NCBI RefSeq assembly: GCF_025398155.2
Contig: NZ_CP104562.2
Location: 4,960,001-5,024,000 of the forward strand
Direction: 5' to 3'
Source of the DNA: Roseateles amylovorans
GTDB lineage: Bacteria > Pseudomonadota > Gammaproteobacteria > Burkholderiales > Burkholderiaceae_C
Length of the DNA: 64,000 nt
How positions within the stretch are numbered: the stretch's first letter is position 1; every line of letters starts with the position of its first letter. The notes under the pieces were generated by a model. The model ran no database searches, was not told the origin of the DNA, and saw nothing but the letters and a program-made list of their open reading frames with translations. Both the position numbers and the translations under genes were made by a program. Of this stretch, positions 35,150 through 43,584 are shown in pieces.

Positions 35150-37324
35150 TCACCGCGGCGCCAACCCCTCACGCGCCAATGAAAACCCGAACCGCACCTG
35201 CTGATCCTCATACCCGTAGCTCAGCGTGCCGCCGTGCTCGGTGACGATGCGCTTGGCGATGTAGAGCCCCAAGCCCAGCCCGGAGCGGTTGCGCCGCGGC
35301 TCCGCCTGTCCTCGCTTGAACGGCTCGAACAGATCCGCGACCAGCGCGGGGTCGATCGGCGCGGCCTCGTTGAAGACGTCGAATCGGATCTCGTCGTCGC
35401 GCCGGGTCAGCTCGACCCGCACCGGTCGGCCCGGCGCGCCGTGGTTGCGCGCATTGGCAATCAGGTTGGACATGGCCTGCGCCAAGCGGATGGCGTCGCC
35501 CGTCACGACCACCTCGCCACAGGTCGTGAGGGTCACGTCGAATCCGGGGTGCCCCACGCGGACCTCCTCCACCAGGTCCTGCAGCAAGGCGTCGAGGTCG
35601 AAGCGCTGCGCCTCGGCCACCAGCGGCATGCCGACCTCCGCCCGGCTGAAGTCCAGCACCTGGGTGATGAGCCGGTGCATGCGACCGCTGGAGGCATCCA
35701 GCCGCGCGCCGAGTCGACCTGAATCCTCGCCGCGCTTGAGCACGCTGGCCACCATCGTGATCGCCTGCAACGGATCGCGCAGGTCATGACCCAGCATTGC
35801 CAGCAGATTGCGGCGTGCCTCTTCCATCTCCACATGCCGAGCCGCGGCCGTGCGCTGCAGCTCCAGCATCAACTGGCGGGCAAAGACGAGGTCGCTCTCG
35901 GTCCAGGGATCCGCGCAGTCCTTGACATGCTGGCGCCACTCGGTGAACGAGCCCCGGGGCGTCAGGCGGGGTCCGTTGGGCCCGCGGGCGATCACCTTGT
36001 CCGGCTGGCCGGCCCAGCGCACTGTCTCCGTCTGCTCACGGCGCAGCGCGATCAGGCTGCCGCGCCCGGCGGGTTCGAAGTCCAGTCGCAGCGCGCCCAC
36101 CCAGGGGCCCAGCGTGTCCCGCAGCGCGTCGGGCCAGTCACCGCGGCAGTCACGGCTGAGCGGCAGATCGCCCGTCCATGACGCGGTCGCGATCATCACC
36201 GCCAAGTCGTGGGACAGCTCGGAGGTCGCCATCACCCGGCTGTTCTGCGTCATGACCAAGGCATCGGCGCGCAAGACCTCCTTGAGGCGCTCGGCCTTCT
36301 CGGCCAGCGCCACGATGGCGTCATCCGCGATGGTCAGGTCCGCCACCAGCTCGCCGATCAGCGAGGCGGTCAGCGCCTGGCGGCGGGCGAAGTCGCGCGT
36401 TTCCAGGGTGGAAATGGCCGACGAGATCACCTGCGCCAGCACATCGCAATCTGACCGCACCGGATAGGGCACCTTCAGCGAGCTCATGTGGTGGCAGGCG
36501 ATCAGGCCCCAAAGCCGGTCGTTGACCACCAGCGAGATGCTCATCGACGCGCCCACACCCATGTTGTGCAGGTACTCCACGTGGATGGGCGAGACGCTGC
36601 GCAGCACCGAATGCGTGAGGTCCAGCGGCGGCGCGGACGGATGTCCCACCAGCGGAATGGCCCGATAGCTGACATGCGGAATCAGCCGCAGGGTATTGAG
36701 CAGGTACAGGCGACGGGCCTGCGCCGGAATGTCGCTGGCCGGATAGCGCAGGCCGAGGTAGGACGAGAGCGCATTCGACTTGGCCTCGGCCTGCACTTCG
36801 CCACTCTCGTCATGCCGAAAGCGATAGGCCATGACGCGGTCGAAGCTGGTCCACATCCGGATCGTCTCCACCGCCAACTGCAGCACCGCCTCCAGCGAAG
36901 TGGCGCGGCGCAGTCGATCGAACACGCGCACCTGGGACATGTGCGTCAGCACCGGCTCGGCCCGGGGCTCGAACTCGATCAGGCAGTGGCCGTCATGCTC
37001 ATGCACCACGATGTCGTGCGGCTGCCCGGCGAGTTCCACCTCGGCGAAGGTCGGCACGCCCGGCATCTGTTGCGCCTCCGACATCAGGCGCGAAATCGCC
37101 TCATGCACGGCGGCGGGAAGGCTCACCTGCAGCCAGGCTTGGCCCAGCGTGAGCGACAGTCCGAGCGTGGGCTGTACGTTTTCGCTCCAAGCCGCCACCA
37201 CGCCATCACGGAGGGCGATCAGCAGGCCATGCGGCTGGATCGATCCAGGAATGTGGATGGGCTCATCGGCGCAGGACCGCAGGTCGGGCAGCGAGACTTC
37301 GGCTGCTTCAAAACGGTGGGGCAT
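35150..37324 (-). CDS. bphP: Bacteriophytochrome sensor histidine kinase
   Basis: 724 residues from ATG 37324 (the frame extends to 37465, but the bilin Cys should lie near the N-terminus). PAS domain with C18 (LRSCADEPIHIPGSIQPHG), the expected biliverdin attachment site. GAF domain with the YPASDIPAQARRLYLLN signature, then a PHY domain (to about 500). HisKA has H513 (LGHDLRDPLQAI), followed by HATPase_c motifs (NLIANARNHG; SGLGLGLYIAKRI). A red/far-red light sensor kinase. Divergent from a single-domain response regulator 186 bases away, its likely partner. No heme oxygenase (bphO) is in the window. Confidence 0.95.
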   Translation of the reverse strand: MPHRFEAAEVSLPDLRSCADEPIHIPGSIQPHGLLIALRDGVVAAWSENVQPTLGLSLTLGQAWLQVSLPAAVHEAISRLMSEAQQMPGVPTFAEVELAGQPHDIVVHEHDGHCLIEFEPRAEPVLTHMSQVRVFDRLRRATSLEAVLQLAVETIRMWTSFDRVMAYRFRHDESGEVQAEAKSNALSSYLGLRYPASDIPAQARRLYLLNTLRLIPHVSYRAIPLVGHPSAPPLDLTHSVLRSVSPIHVEYLHNMGVGASMSISLVVNDRLWGLIACHHMSSLKVPYPVRSDCDVLAQVISSAISTLETRDFARRQALTASLIGELVADLTIADDAIVALAEKAERLKEVLRADALVMTQNSRVMATSELSHDLAVMIATASWTGDLPLSRDCRGDWPDALRDTLGPWVGALRLDFEPAGRGSLIALRREQTETVRWAGQPDKVIARGPNGPRLTPRGSFTEWRQHVKDCADPWTESDLVFARQLMLELQRTAAARHVEMEEARRNLLAMLGHDLRDPLQAITMVASVLKRGEDSGRLGARLDASSGRMHRLITQVLDFSRAEVGMPLVAEAQRFDLDALLQDLVEEVRVGHPGFDVTLTTCGEVVVTGDAIRLAQAMSNLIANARNHGAPGRPVRVELTRRDDEIRFDVFNEAAPIDPALVADLFEPFKRGQAEPRRNRSGLGLGLYIAKRIVTEHGGTLSYGYEDQQVRFGFSLAREGLAPR

Positions 37325-37509
37325 GGCTGACAACTCTACCTGCTGGCGCGGCGCAAACCGTGCGCAGATCCCCTCAGAGCGAGGGAGCTCGCCGTAGTGA
37401 CGCTTGAAACGAGTAAGCGAATCGCCTACATCCGATTGGCGCTTTTGCCGCTTCTGTCCGACCACTCGCCCAGGAAAAATCCGGAACTGACCGTATTTGC
37501 CGACGATTC

Positions 37510-37914
37510 ATGAAACGAGACGCCCTGTCCGAACCAACGCGCGTGCTGGTGGTGGAAGACGACCACGACACCGCCGACTTTCTGTCGGCCCTGCTGGCGA
37601 CGGAACAGATCGACAGCGCCGCCGCGGCCACCGGCGAGGCGGCGCTGCAGATCGCTTCGGCCTTCCGTCCGACGGCCGTGATCACCGACTTCGAAATGCC
37701 CGGCATCAACGGCATCGAGCTCATGTTGGCGCTCAAAGAGCAACAGCTCGTCCCACCGGGCGCGAAGTTCATCTGCGTGAGCGGGCTGGACGAGGTCCGC
37801 TCCCAGTGCCTGCGCGCGGGCTTCGACCTCTTCGTCATCAAGCCGGTGACGCTGCACAAACTGGCGGCCATGCTGCAGTGCATTCGCAGCCATGAGGCAG
37901 AGCGAGCGCAGTAG
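37510..37914 (+). CDS. Single-domain response regulator next to the phytochrome
   Basis: 134 residues, one receiver domain and no output domain. Acid pocket 'LVVEDDHD', phospho-acceptor D60 (AVITDFEMPG), switch Ser in 'FICVSGLD' and Lys in 'VIKPVTL'. The Rcp1/BphR type usually pairs with phytochrome kinases; the divergent bphP gene supports that here. It probably acts by phosphotransfer or protein contact. Confidence 0.9.
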   Translation: MKRDALSEPTRVLVVEDDHDTADFLSALLATEQIDSAAAATGEAALQIASAFRPTAVITDFEMPGINGIELMLALKEQQLVPPGAKFICVSGLDEVRSQCLRAGFDLFVIKPVTLHKLAAMLQCIRSHEAERAQ

Positions 37915-37961
37915 CCGGTGCTATTGCCGGTGCTACTGCCGGTGCTGTTGCCGGTGCAATA
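37914..37961. repeat. Tandem 12-bp repeat GCCGGTGCTATT
   Basis: Four units of 12 bases (last one diverged) begin at the last base of the response-regulator stop codon. Located between convergent genes, non-coding. Confidence 0.75.
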
Positions 37962-38058
37962 GCTAGGGCTGTCGTTGCGGCTCTGGTGGACGCTGAACTG
38001 GCAGCCGCAGCCGGCGTCGCCAGACGACTCCGCCAAACGCGCCGCCCGGACCCATCGC

Positions 38059-38790
38059 TCACTTCACCAACGGCCGCACCGTCGTGAACCCGCCATCCAC
38101 CGCGATGATCTGACCGGTGAGGCGCGACGCGCCGTCGCCAAGCAGCCAGTTCAGCACGTCCGCCACCTGGTCGGCCGTTTGCACGCCACCCAAGGGATAT
38201 TGCCGCCCTGCCCCTTCGCGCACCGCGGGCAGGTTCAGCAGGCCGGCGGTCATGGGTGTCTCCGTCATGCCCGGCGCCACCGCGTTGATGCGAACACCCT
38301 GGGCGGCATAGGTCGCCGCCGCGCTGCGGACCAAGGCCTCCACACCGCCCTTGGCGGCGGCAATGGCTTCGTGGTTGGCCACGCCGATGCGGGCCACCAC
38401 TGAGCTTGCAAAGACCGCCGAGCCCGGCGCGCCCTTCAGCGCAGCCAGCCACGCCTGCAGCATGTAGACCGCGCTGTCCAGGTTCACCCGGATCAGCTCG
38501 CGGTAGACGTCCGGTCGCGTCCGGTGCAAGGGCGCAATCAAGGTCGTTCCCACGCAGTGGGCCAGTTGCGTCGGCGCCGCGCCGAGTTCGCGCACGCAGG
38601 TCTCCAGCGCGAGTGCGGCGCCTTCCGGGGTGGTGGTGTCGGCGACGATGCGAAGCGTTGCCTCCACATCGGCCAGCCGATCGACATCGCGGCCCACCGC
38701 CGCCACACGCAGCCCCTGCGCGCTGAGCTGTCGCGCCAGCCCTCGGCCAATTCCGCCGGAAGCACCGGTGATCAGGGCGATTGAAGTCAT
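38059..38790 (-). CDS. SDR-family protein with the catalytic tyrosine replaced
   Basis: 243 residues. Rossmann nucleotide-binding loop TGASGGIG (residues 8-15). Ser130 of the triad is kept (VFASSVVARIG) and Lys147 is present (AIAAAKGG). The Tyr expected four residues before the Lys is Ile143, so YxxxK becomes IxxxK. The conserved 'RINAVAPGMTETPM' and 'GQIIAVDGGFTT' are intact. This is the last gene of the photolyase operon. Ser, Lys and fold are retained, but normal SDR proton transfer looks impossible, so it may bind NAD(P) without turnover or use another acid. Confidence 0.9.
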   Translation of the reverse strand: MTSIALITGASGGIGRGLARQLSAQGLRVAAVGRDVDRLADVEATLRIVADTTTPEGAALALETCVRELGAAPTQLAHCVGTTLIAPLHRTRPDVYRELIRVNLDSAVYMLQAWLAALKGAPGSAVFASSVVARIGVANHEAIAAAKGGVEALVRSAAATYAAQGVRINAVAPGMTETPMTAGLLNLPAVREGAGRQYPLGGVQTADQVADVLNWLLGDGASRLTGQIIAVDGGFTTVRPLVK

Positions 38791-38823
38791 CTTGTGGGAT
38801 CCAGTCAGTCGTTGAGTCAGAAA

Positions 38824-39225
38824 TCAGGGTTTGGCACCGGCGCGTTCCCACCTTGAGACCCATCCTTGGAGACGGGGTCGCAAGCGCAGAAAGCCTCGAT
38901 AGGCGCGCTCCATCAGCCAGAGCACGCCCGGCAGGCGCGCCGCCCTGGCCAGCCACCGCCAGCCCGGCAGCGTGGCCCAGAGCGCGACAAACGCCTCGGC
39001 ACCGCTGACCAACCGGCCATCGGCCAGTCGCAGATGGAAGCGCGCCATCAGCGCCTCGCGCGTGGTGCCCGGCGGCAGCGGCTGACCGTCATCGCTGACA
39101 TCCGCAAAGCACAGCGGCGTGCTGGAGGGCAGGCCCTGGTAGAGCGCGATCTCGCGGCGGCACAGCGGACAGGCGCCGTCATACAGCACGGTCAGCGGCG
39201 GGGTTTCGGGGGGCGGCTTCACCAT
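38824..39225 (-). CDS. DCC-family thiol-disulfide oxidoreductase-like protein (DUF393)
   Basis: 133 residues from ATG 39225, overlapping the end of the photolyase-like gene by seven bases. The signature YDGACPLCRREI gives a CxxC at C19/C22, followed by 'FADVSD' and the family tail 'WLMERAYRGFLRLR'. DCC proteins are thioredoxin-like with unknown partners; they recur in bacterial photolyase clusters, which supports a redox role near the flavoproteins encoded here. Confidence 0.9.
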   Translation of the reverse strand: MVKPPPETPPLTVLYDGACPLCRREIALYQGLPSSTPLCFADVSDDGQPLPPGTTREALMARFHLRLADGRLVSGAEAFVALWATLPGWRWLARAARLPGVLWLMERAYRGFLRLRPRLQGWVSRWERAGAKP

Positions 39226-40616
39226 GAGGGCACCTCGTTGATGGCCAGCAGTTCGGCCGCCGTGCCGACACCACGCACCGCGCGGCGCCACCATTGCGAG
39301 AAGGTGTCGCAGGGCGGCTCGACCGGTGGGAACAACATCGGCGTCGGCAGCCATTCCGCCAACGGCATGAGCCACCGCGCCAGATGGAGATCCAGCCGAC
39401 CGCGCACACTGCGCGCCCCCCGAAGGGCCTCACCCAGCGCGGTCGCATCGGTCCACCAACGCACAGGCGTGAGCGCCGCCATCCGGCTGTCCACGAATTG
39501 CCAGCGTCGCTCGCTCCAGGGCCATGCCTGATGAAAATCGCTCAGATAAAGCCCCACCACCACCGTCTCGGGCGACAGCCCCTGCGGCACGTCCCCCAGG
39601 CTCCAGGGATGGACCAACCACACGTCCCGCCCATCGACCTGCGACGCCTCCGGTGCCACGGCGCCCACCATCAACGGCGGATGAGGATGATTGAACTGAT
39701 CCGGCTCCACGACCCCAGCCGCATCGACCTCCACCAAACCCATCGACGTTGATGCCGCGTTCACCGACCGTGAGCGGGCCATCCGTTCCAGCGCGTCGTA
39801 GCTCGTGTCGATGACGCTGCCCGGGCTGTGCCAATCGGCCGGCGCATAACGCGCCACGTTCTCGGCATTGAACAGATAGGGCTTGGTGCTGCCGGTGCCG
39901 GCCACCCATTGCCAGCTCAGGTGATTGCTCGCCAGATCGCCGTCCAGCAGATGCGCATAGAGCCAGTCCGCGCCGGTGCGCCAATGCACCTTGCGCAAGT
40001 GCACCACATAGCTGGCCAGCCACATGCGGGCATGGTTGTGCAGCGTGCCGGTGGCATACAGCTCACGCACCGCCCGGTCGATCACCGGCACGCCGGTGCG
40101 GCCCTGCCGGATGTCGTCAGGCAGCGTGCGGACGTAGGCGTCGTCCGGCAGCGGCCCCTCATGCAACGATTGCAGGATGGCGTCCCCACGGTGTTGCCAG
40201 ACATGGCGGAAAAACGCGCGCCAGCCAAGCTCATAGACGAACTTGTGTTGAACGTCCAACGGATGCCGCGCGCTCACGTCCGCCAGCACGTCGGCCAGCG
40301 TGATGAAGCCGTGGGTGAGATAGGGCGACAGCCCGCTCACGGCGCCGTGCAGCGAGTTGCGGGTGCGGGCATAGGCTGCCGGGCGTACCGCCGCCATCCG
40401 CAGGCGAGCTGCCGCCATCGTCGCCACCCCCGGCGCGGGCAACGGGATCCCCGGCTTGCGCGGCAATGGCGGCGATTCTTCGATCAGATCGGCGACCGGC
40501 TGGCTCGCCTCCGCCCCATTCGTCCCATTCGGCCCATTTGCCCCAATGCTCCCCTCGATGCCATCGATGCCCTCGATGCCATCCAGCAGAGGCTCGGACT
40601 GATGACGTCTAGGCAT
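39219..40616 (-). CDS. Photolyase/cryptochrome-type FAD-binding protein lacking the N-terminal antenna domain
   Basis: 465 residues. A Gly/Ile/Asn/Asp low-complexity head (GIEGIDGIEGSIGANG) is followed by the FAD-binding domain of photolyases (about 80-290): 'GLSPYLTHGFITLADVLADV', 'NHARMWLASYVVHLRK' and 'LSWQWVAGTGSTKPYLFNAENVARY'. The usual N-terminal alpha/beta antenna domain is absent. Instead a C-terminal region (about 300-465) has phrases such as 'DVWLVHPWSLGDVPQGL' and 'FHQAWPWSERRWQFV' that could be a displaced alpha/beta domain. The gene overlaps the FeS photolyase stop by eight bases. A cryptochrome-like flavoprotein of unproven activity. Confidence 0.88.
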   Translation of the reverse strand: MPRRHQSEPLLDGIEGIDGIEGSIGANGPNGTNGAEASQPVADLIEESPPLPRKPGIPLPAPGVATMAAARLRMAAVRPAAYARTRNSLHGAVSGLSPYLTHGFITLADVLADVSARHPLDVQHKFVYELGWRAFFRHVWQHRGDAILQSLHEGPLPDDAYVRTLPDDIRQGRTGVPVIDRAVRELYATGTLHNHARMWLASYVVHLRKVHWRTGADWLYAHLLDGDLASNHLSWQWVAGTGSTKPYLFNAENVARYAPADWHSPGSVIDTSYDALERMARSRSVNAASTSMGLVEVDAAGVVEPDQFNHPHPPLMVGAVAPEASQVDGRDVWLVHPWSLGDVPQGLSPETVVVGLYLSDFHQAWPWSERRWQFVDSRMAALTPVRWWTDATALGEALRGARSVRGRLDLHLARWLMPLAEWLPTPMLFPPVEPPCDTFSQWWRRAVRGVGTAAELLAINEVPSW

Positions 40617-42168
40617 GACCCACCTCCCCGTGGCGGATGGCGGCCGCGCGTTCGGTCACGGCCTGTTTGTCTGCCGGCGTCAGGCGGGCCAGGTTCTTCA
40701 CCTGCAGCGCCATGCGCGGATTGCGGGCCAGCAGTGATTCGTGGCGCATCAGAAAGTCCCAATAAAGCGTGGTGAACGGACAGGCGCGATCCCCGGTGCG
40801 TTGGCTCGGGTCATAGCGGCAGTCCCGGCAGTGCGGGCTCATGCGCTGGATGTACTTGCCGGTGGCGATGTAGGGCTTGCTGCCCATCACGCCGCCGTCG
40901 GCGTACTGGCTCATCCCCAGGGTGTTGGGCAGCTCCACCCACTCCACCGCATCCACATAGACCGCCAGATACCAGGCATGCACCTGCTGCGGCTGCACGC
41001 CCAGCATCAGCGCATACAGGCCGGTCACCATCAACCGCTGGATGTGGTGCGCATAGCCATGGTCCAAGGTCTGCGCCAGCGCGTCGCGCAGGCAGGCGAA
41101 GTCGGTGTCGCCGGTCCAGTACCAGGCGGGCAGGTCGTGCTCGGCATTCAGCGCATTGCGCTCGGCATAGCCGGGCATCTGGGTCCAATAGATGCCGCGC
41201 ACATATTCCCGCCATCCGAGGATCTGACGAATGAAGCCCTCCACGCTTGGCAAGGGCGCATGCCCGCGGTGGTAGGCCGCCTCGGCAGCCGCCACCACTT
41301 CGCGCGGATTCAGCAACTTCAGATTGAGCGCCGCCGACAGGTGGGCGTGATAGAGCCACGGCTCACCCGGCCACATCGCGTCCTGGTAACGGCCGAACAT
41401 CGGCAGCCGGTCCTGGATGAACTGATCCAGCGCTTGAATCGCCTGTTCCCGCGTGACCGGCCAGGCAAAGCTCTCCAGCCGCCCCGGGTGATCGGCAAAG
41501 CGCGTCTGGACGAGTTCAATCACGTCGCGGGTGACGTCGTCCGGCTCGAAACGGGTGCGCGCAGGCACGAAGCCCGGCCCTTGCGGACCGAAGGCCTCAC
41601 GGTTGTCGCTGTCGAAGTTCCATTGGCCACCGATCGGTTGCGGTTCGCCGTCGACCTCGTTCATCAGCACCCCATGACGCTTGCGCTGCTCACGGTAGAA
41701 GAACTCCATGCGCAGCGACTTGCGCTGCCTGGCATGGGCGGCGAAATCGCGCACCGTGGCGAAGAAGTGGCGGTCCTCCCGGATCTCCAACGGCACCTCC
41801 TGCGCCGCAGCGACCGACTTGATCAGCTGCAGCACCCGCCAATCGCCCGGCGCGGTCATGACCAGCCGCTGCGGCCGCAGACGCTGCAGGTCCACCGTCA
41901 ACTGCGCGTCCAGACTGCCCGCGTTGTCGGCCGCGTCCAGCGCGGTGTAGTGGAGCGTCCGCTCGGCCGAACGCAGCGCCTGAGCGAAGTGCCGCATGGC
42001 CGACAGAAAGAGCGCAATCCGCGGCTGCCCGGACCAGACATGGCGCGACTCCTGCGCCACCTCGGCCATCCACACCGCATCCTGGCCTGAATCGAAGTCA
42101 TCGAAGGCCGAAGCATCCAGGTCCAGCTGATCACCCAGGACCAGCACCAGCGTGCGCAACTCAGCCAT
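40609..42168 (-). CDS. phrB: FeS-BCP type (6-4) photolyase / cryptochrome (DPRP family)
   Basis: 519 residues, normal for the prokaryotic FeS-containing photolyases such as Agrobacterium PhrB. The N-terminal antenna domain starts LRTLVLVLGDQLDLD. Four cysteines at C359, C447, C450 and C463 reproduce the PhrB iron-sulfur ligand pattern (350/438/441/454, all shifted by nine). The helical FAD region includes 'RQILGWREYVRGIYW' and 'YHAHLSAALNLKLLNPREV'. It repairs (6-4) UV photoproducts using blue light. Starts eight bases inside the preceding DUF2256 gene and overlaps the next, so the operon is tightly coupled. Confidence 0.95.
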   Translation of the reverse strand: MAELRTLVLVLGDQLDLDASAFDDFDSGQDAVWMAEVAQESRHVWSGQPRIALFLSAMRHFAQALRSAERTLHYTALDAADNAGSLDAQLTVDLQRLRPQRLVMTAPGDWRVLQLIKSVAAAQEVPLEIREDRHFFATVRDFAAHARQRKSLRMEFFYREQRKRHGVLMNEVDGEPQPIGGQWNFDSDNREAFGPQGPGFVPARTRFEPDDVTRDVIELVQTRFADHPGRLESFAWPVTREQAIQALDQFIQDRLPMFGRYQDAMWPGEPWLYHAHLSAALNLKLLNPREVVAAAEAAYHRGHAPLPSVEGFIRQILGWREYVRGIYWTQMPGYAERNALNAEHDLPAWYWTGDTDFACLRDALAQTLDHGYAHHIQRLMVTGLYALMLGVQPQQVHAWYLAVYVDAVEWVELPNTLGMSQYADGGVMGSKPYIATGKYIQRMSPHCRDCRYDPSQRTGDRACPFTTLYWDFLMRHESLLARNPRMALQVKNLARLTPADKQAVTERAAAIRHGEVGHA

Positions 42169-42409
42169 GGTGGCCCTTGGCTCGACGGCAGGCGTCGGAA
42201 CAGTATTTGACCTCGGCCCAGTTCTTGGCCCAGCGGCGGCGCCAGGTCATCGGCAGTCCGCAAGCGGCGCAGGGCTTGCTGGGCAGCGAGGCCTTGTTGC
42301 CCCGATGGGCGGCGACGGCGGTTTCGCTCGAACGTTTGACCGCGCCGTGGGAGCGGTCCGCACGCGGCTGGCTGGCCGTGTCGCGCAGGCGGGGTGGAGA
42401 CGGTTTCAT
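42161..42409 (-). CDS. DUF2256 zinc-finger-like small protein
   Basis: 82 residues from ATG 42409. A basic N-terminus is followed by the DUF2256 core 'KPCAACGLPMTWRRRWAKNW' and 'VKYCSDACRR', with four Cys in a CxxC...CxxxC arrangement likely to bind zinc. It lies one base after the FAD-oxidoreductase stop and overlaps the photolyase start by eight bases. DUF2256 genes are constant neighbours of FeS photolyases, but their role is not established. Confidence 0.9.
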   Translation of the reverse strand: MKPSPPRLRDTASQPRADRSHGAVKRSSETAVAAHRGNKASLPSKPCAACGLPMTWRRRWAKNWAEVKYCSDACRRAKGHHG

Positions 42410-42410
42410 G

Positions 42411-43490
42411 TCAGGCCGCCTGCGGTGGCCGCAGCGCGGCATCGGCAGCGGTGTCGCTCATCGCTTTGGCCAGGGACTGCGCCGACAGGACCGCACCTTC
42501 CACACCGGTGCTGCCGAACAGATCGCCGCACACCCCCAGGCCCAGGCGATCGTCCCACCAGTGCTGGGCAGACGGCCCCGCGCCATGGCCGGTCGCCGGT
42601 GGCAAGGCATAACGCCAGCGATGCACCACTGCATGGGCCCAGCGCACCGACTCGCCCAAGTAGGCCTCCAACGCCGTGCTCAGTTGCTGCTGGACCCACT
42701 CGGCGTCCCGCTCCAGGTGCAGACGGCTCCAGCCCGGTCGCGCGTGGGCCACCCAGTGCGCCTGTCCGTCGACCGCCACCCGGCCCGGCCGTCGGTCATT
42801 GCGAATCACCCAGGCCAGCGGACCCAGCTCCGGACGCGCCAGCGCCCACGGCCGGACAGCGCTCGACGCGGCGGCATCCTCGTGCGCCACGCCCATCAGC
42901 GTCCAGCAGGGCTGCATCGGAATCAACGACGCAAAGCGCGCCCAGTCTTCATGGTGGCGATTCAGCAGCGGCGCGGCCTGCGCCGCCGGCACGGCGAGCA
43001 CCACCGCATCAAAGGCCGCCGGATGGGTGACGTCGCCGGCGCAGAGTCGCCAGGTCGGTCCGTCGCGTTCCAGGCGGTCGACCGCAAATGACCAGTGCGT
43101 CCCCGCACCGGCCAGCAGATGCTTGCTCCATGCCGGCATGTCCGGTGTGGGCAGAAAGAGCGACGCGCCATCCTCCAGCGGCAGGCTGTCCGACGCCAGT
43201 TGCGGCGTCCACTCGGCCACACAGCCCGCCGCCTGCGCTTGCGACACGAAGGTCCGAAATGCCTCACTGCGCGCCGTGAAGCCGACCGCGCCGTGGTCCA
43301 GCCGGGCCCGACCGACGTCGCCATCGGTCAGCGGCCATTCCAACCGACGGGTGGCCAGCCGCCCGCCGGCGCCGCGCGCCTTGTCGAACACCTGGACCGC
43401 TTGGCCCGCCCGCATCAGCGCCTGGGCACAGCTTGCCCCGGCCACTCCGGCTCCGACCACCGCCACTGAAGCGCTTTTATCTTTCAACAT
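42411..43490 (-). CDS. FAD-dependent amine-oxidase-like oxidoreductase (renalase-like)
   Basis: 359 residues. N-terminal dinucleotide fold VAVVGAGVAGASCAQALMRAG, then 'VFDKARGAGGRLATRR' (flavin-binding RGAGGR) and the C-terminal FAD contact 'LGVCGDLFGSTGVEGAVLS'. This matches the NAD(P)/FAD-dependent oxidoreductases related to renalase that accompany bacterial photolyases. It is the first gene of the operon, transcribed away from the MerR regulator. It may supply reduced flavin or nicotinamide chemistry; the substrate is unknown. Confidence 0.88.
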   Translation of the reverse strand: MLKDKSASVAVVGAGVAGASCAQALMRAGQAVQVFDKARGAGGRLATRRLEWPLTDGDVGRARLDHGAVGFTARSEAFRTFVSQAQAAGCVAEWTPQLASDSLPLEDGASLFLPTPDMPAWSKHLLAGAGTHWSFAVDRLERDGPTWRLCAGDVTHPAAFDAVVLAVPAAQAAPLLNRHHEDWARFASLIPMQPCWTLMGVAHEDAAASSAVRPWALARPELGPLAWVIRNDRRPGRVAVDGQAHWVAHARPGWSRLHLERDAEWVQQQLSTALEAYLGESVRWAHAVVHRWRYALPPATGHGAGPSAQHWWDDRLGLGVCGDLFGSTGVEGAVLSAQSLAKAMSDTAADAALRPPQAA

Positions 43491-43584
43491 GAGTCAATAC
43501 TACGGGTTTTATGACTCACTTTCACCCCATTGAAGCGATATTCGCTCTACACTTTGCGTCAATAACGATTCATCGCGAGGACAA
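43491..43584. promoter_or_regulatory. Divergent promoter region of the photolyase operon and MerR gene
   Basis: The 94-base gap contains the palindrome AGCGA-TAT-TCGCT (43534-43546). GAGTCAATA (43491-43499) and GCGTCAATA (43556-43564) lie at its two ends, and a related inverted TATGACTCAC lies at about 43510-43519. On the minus strand TTGACG-N17-TATCGC reads as a candidate promoter for the photolyase operon whose spacer overlaps the palindrome, as expected for MerR control. No factor binding is proven. Confidence 0.55.
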
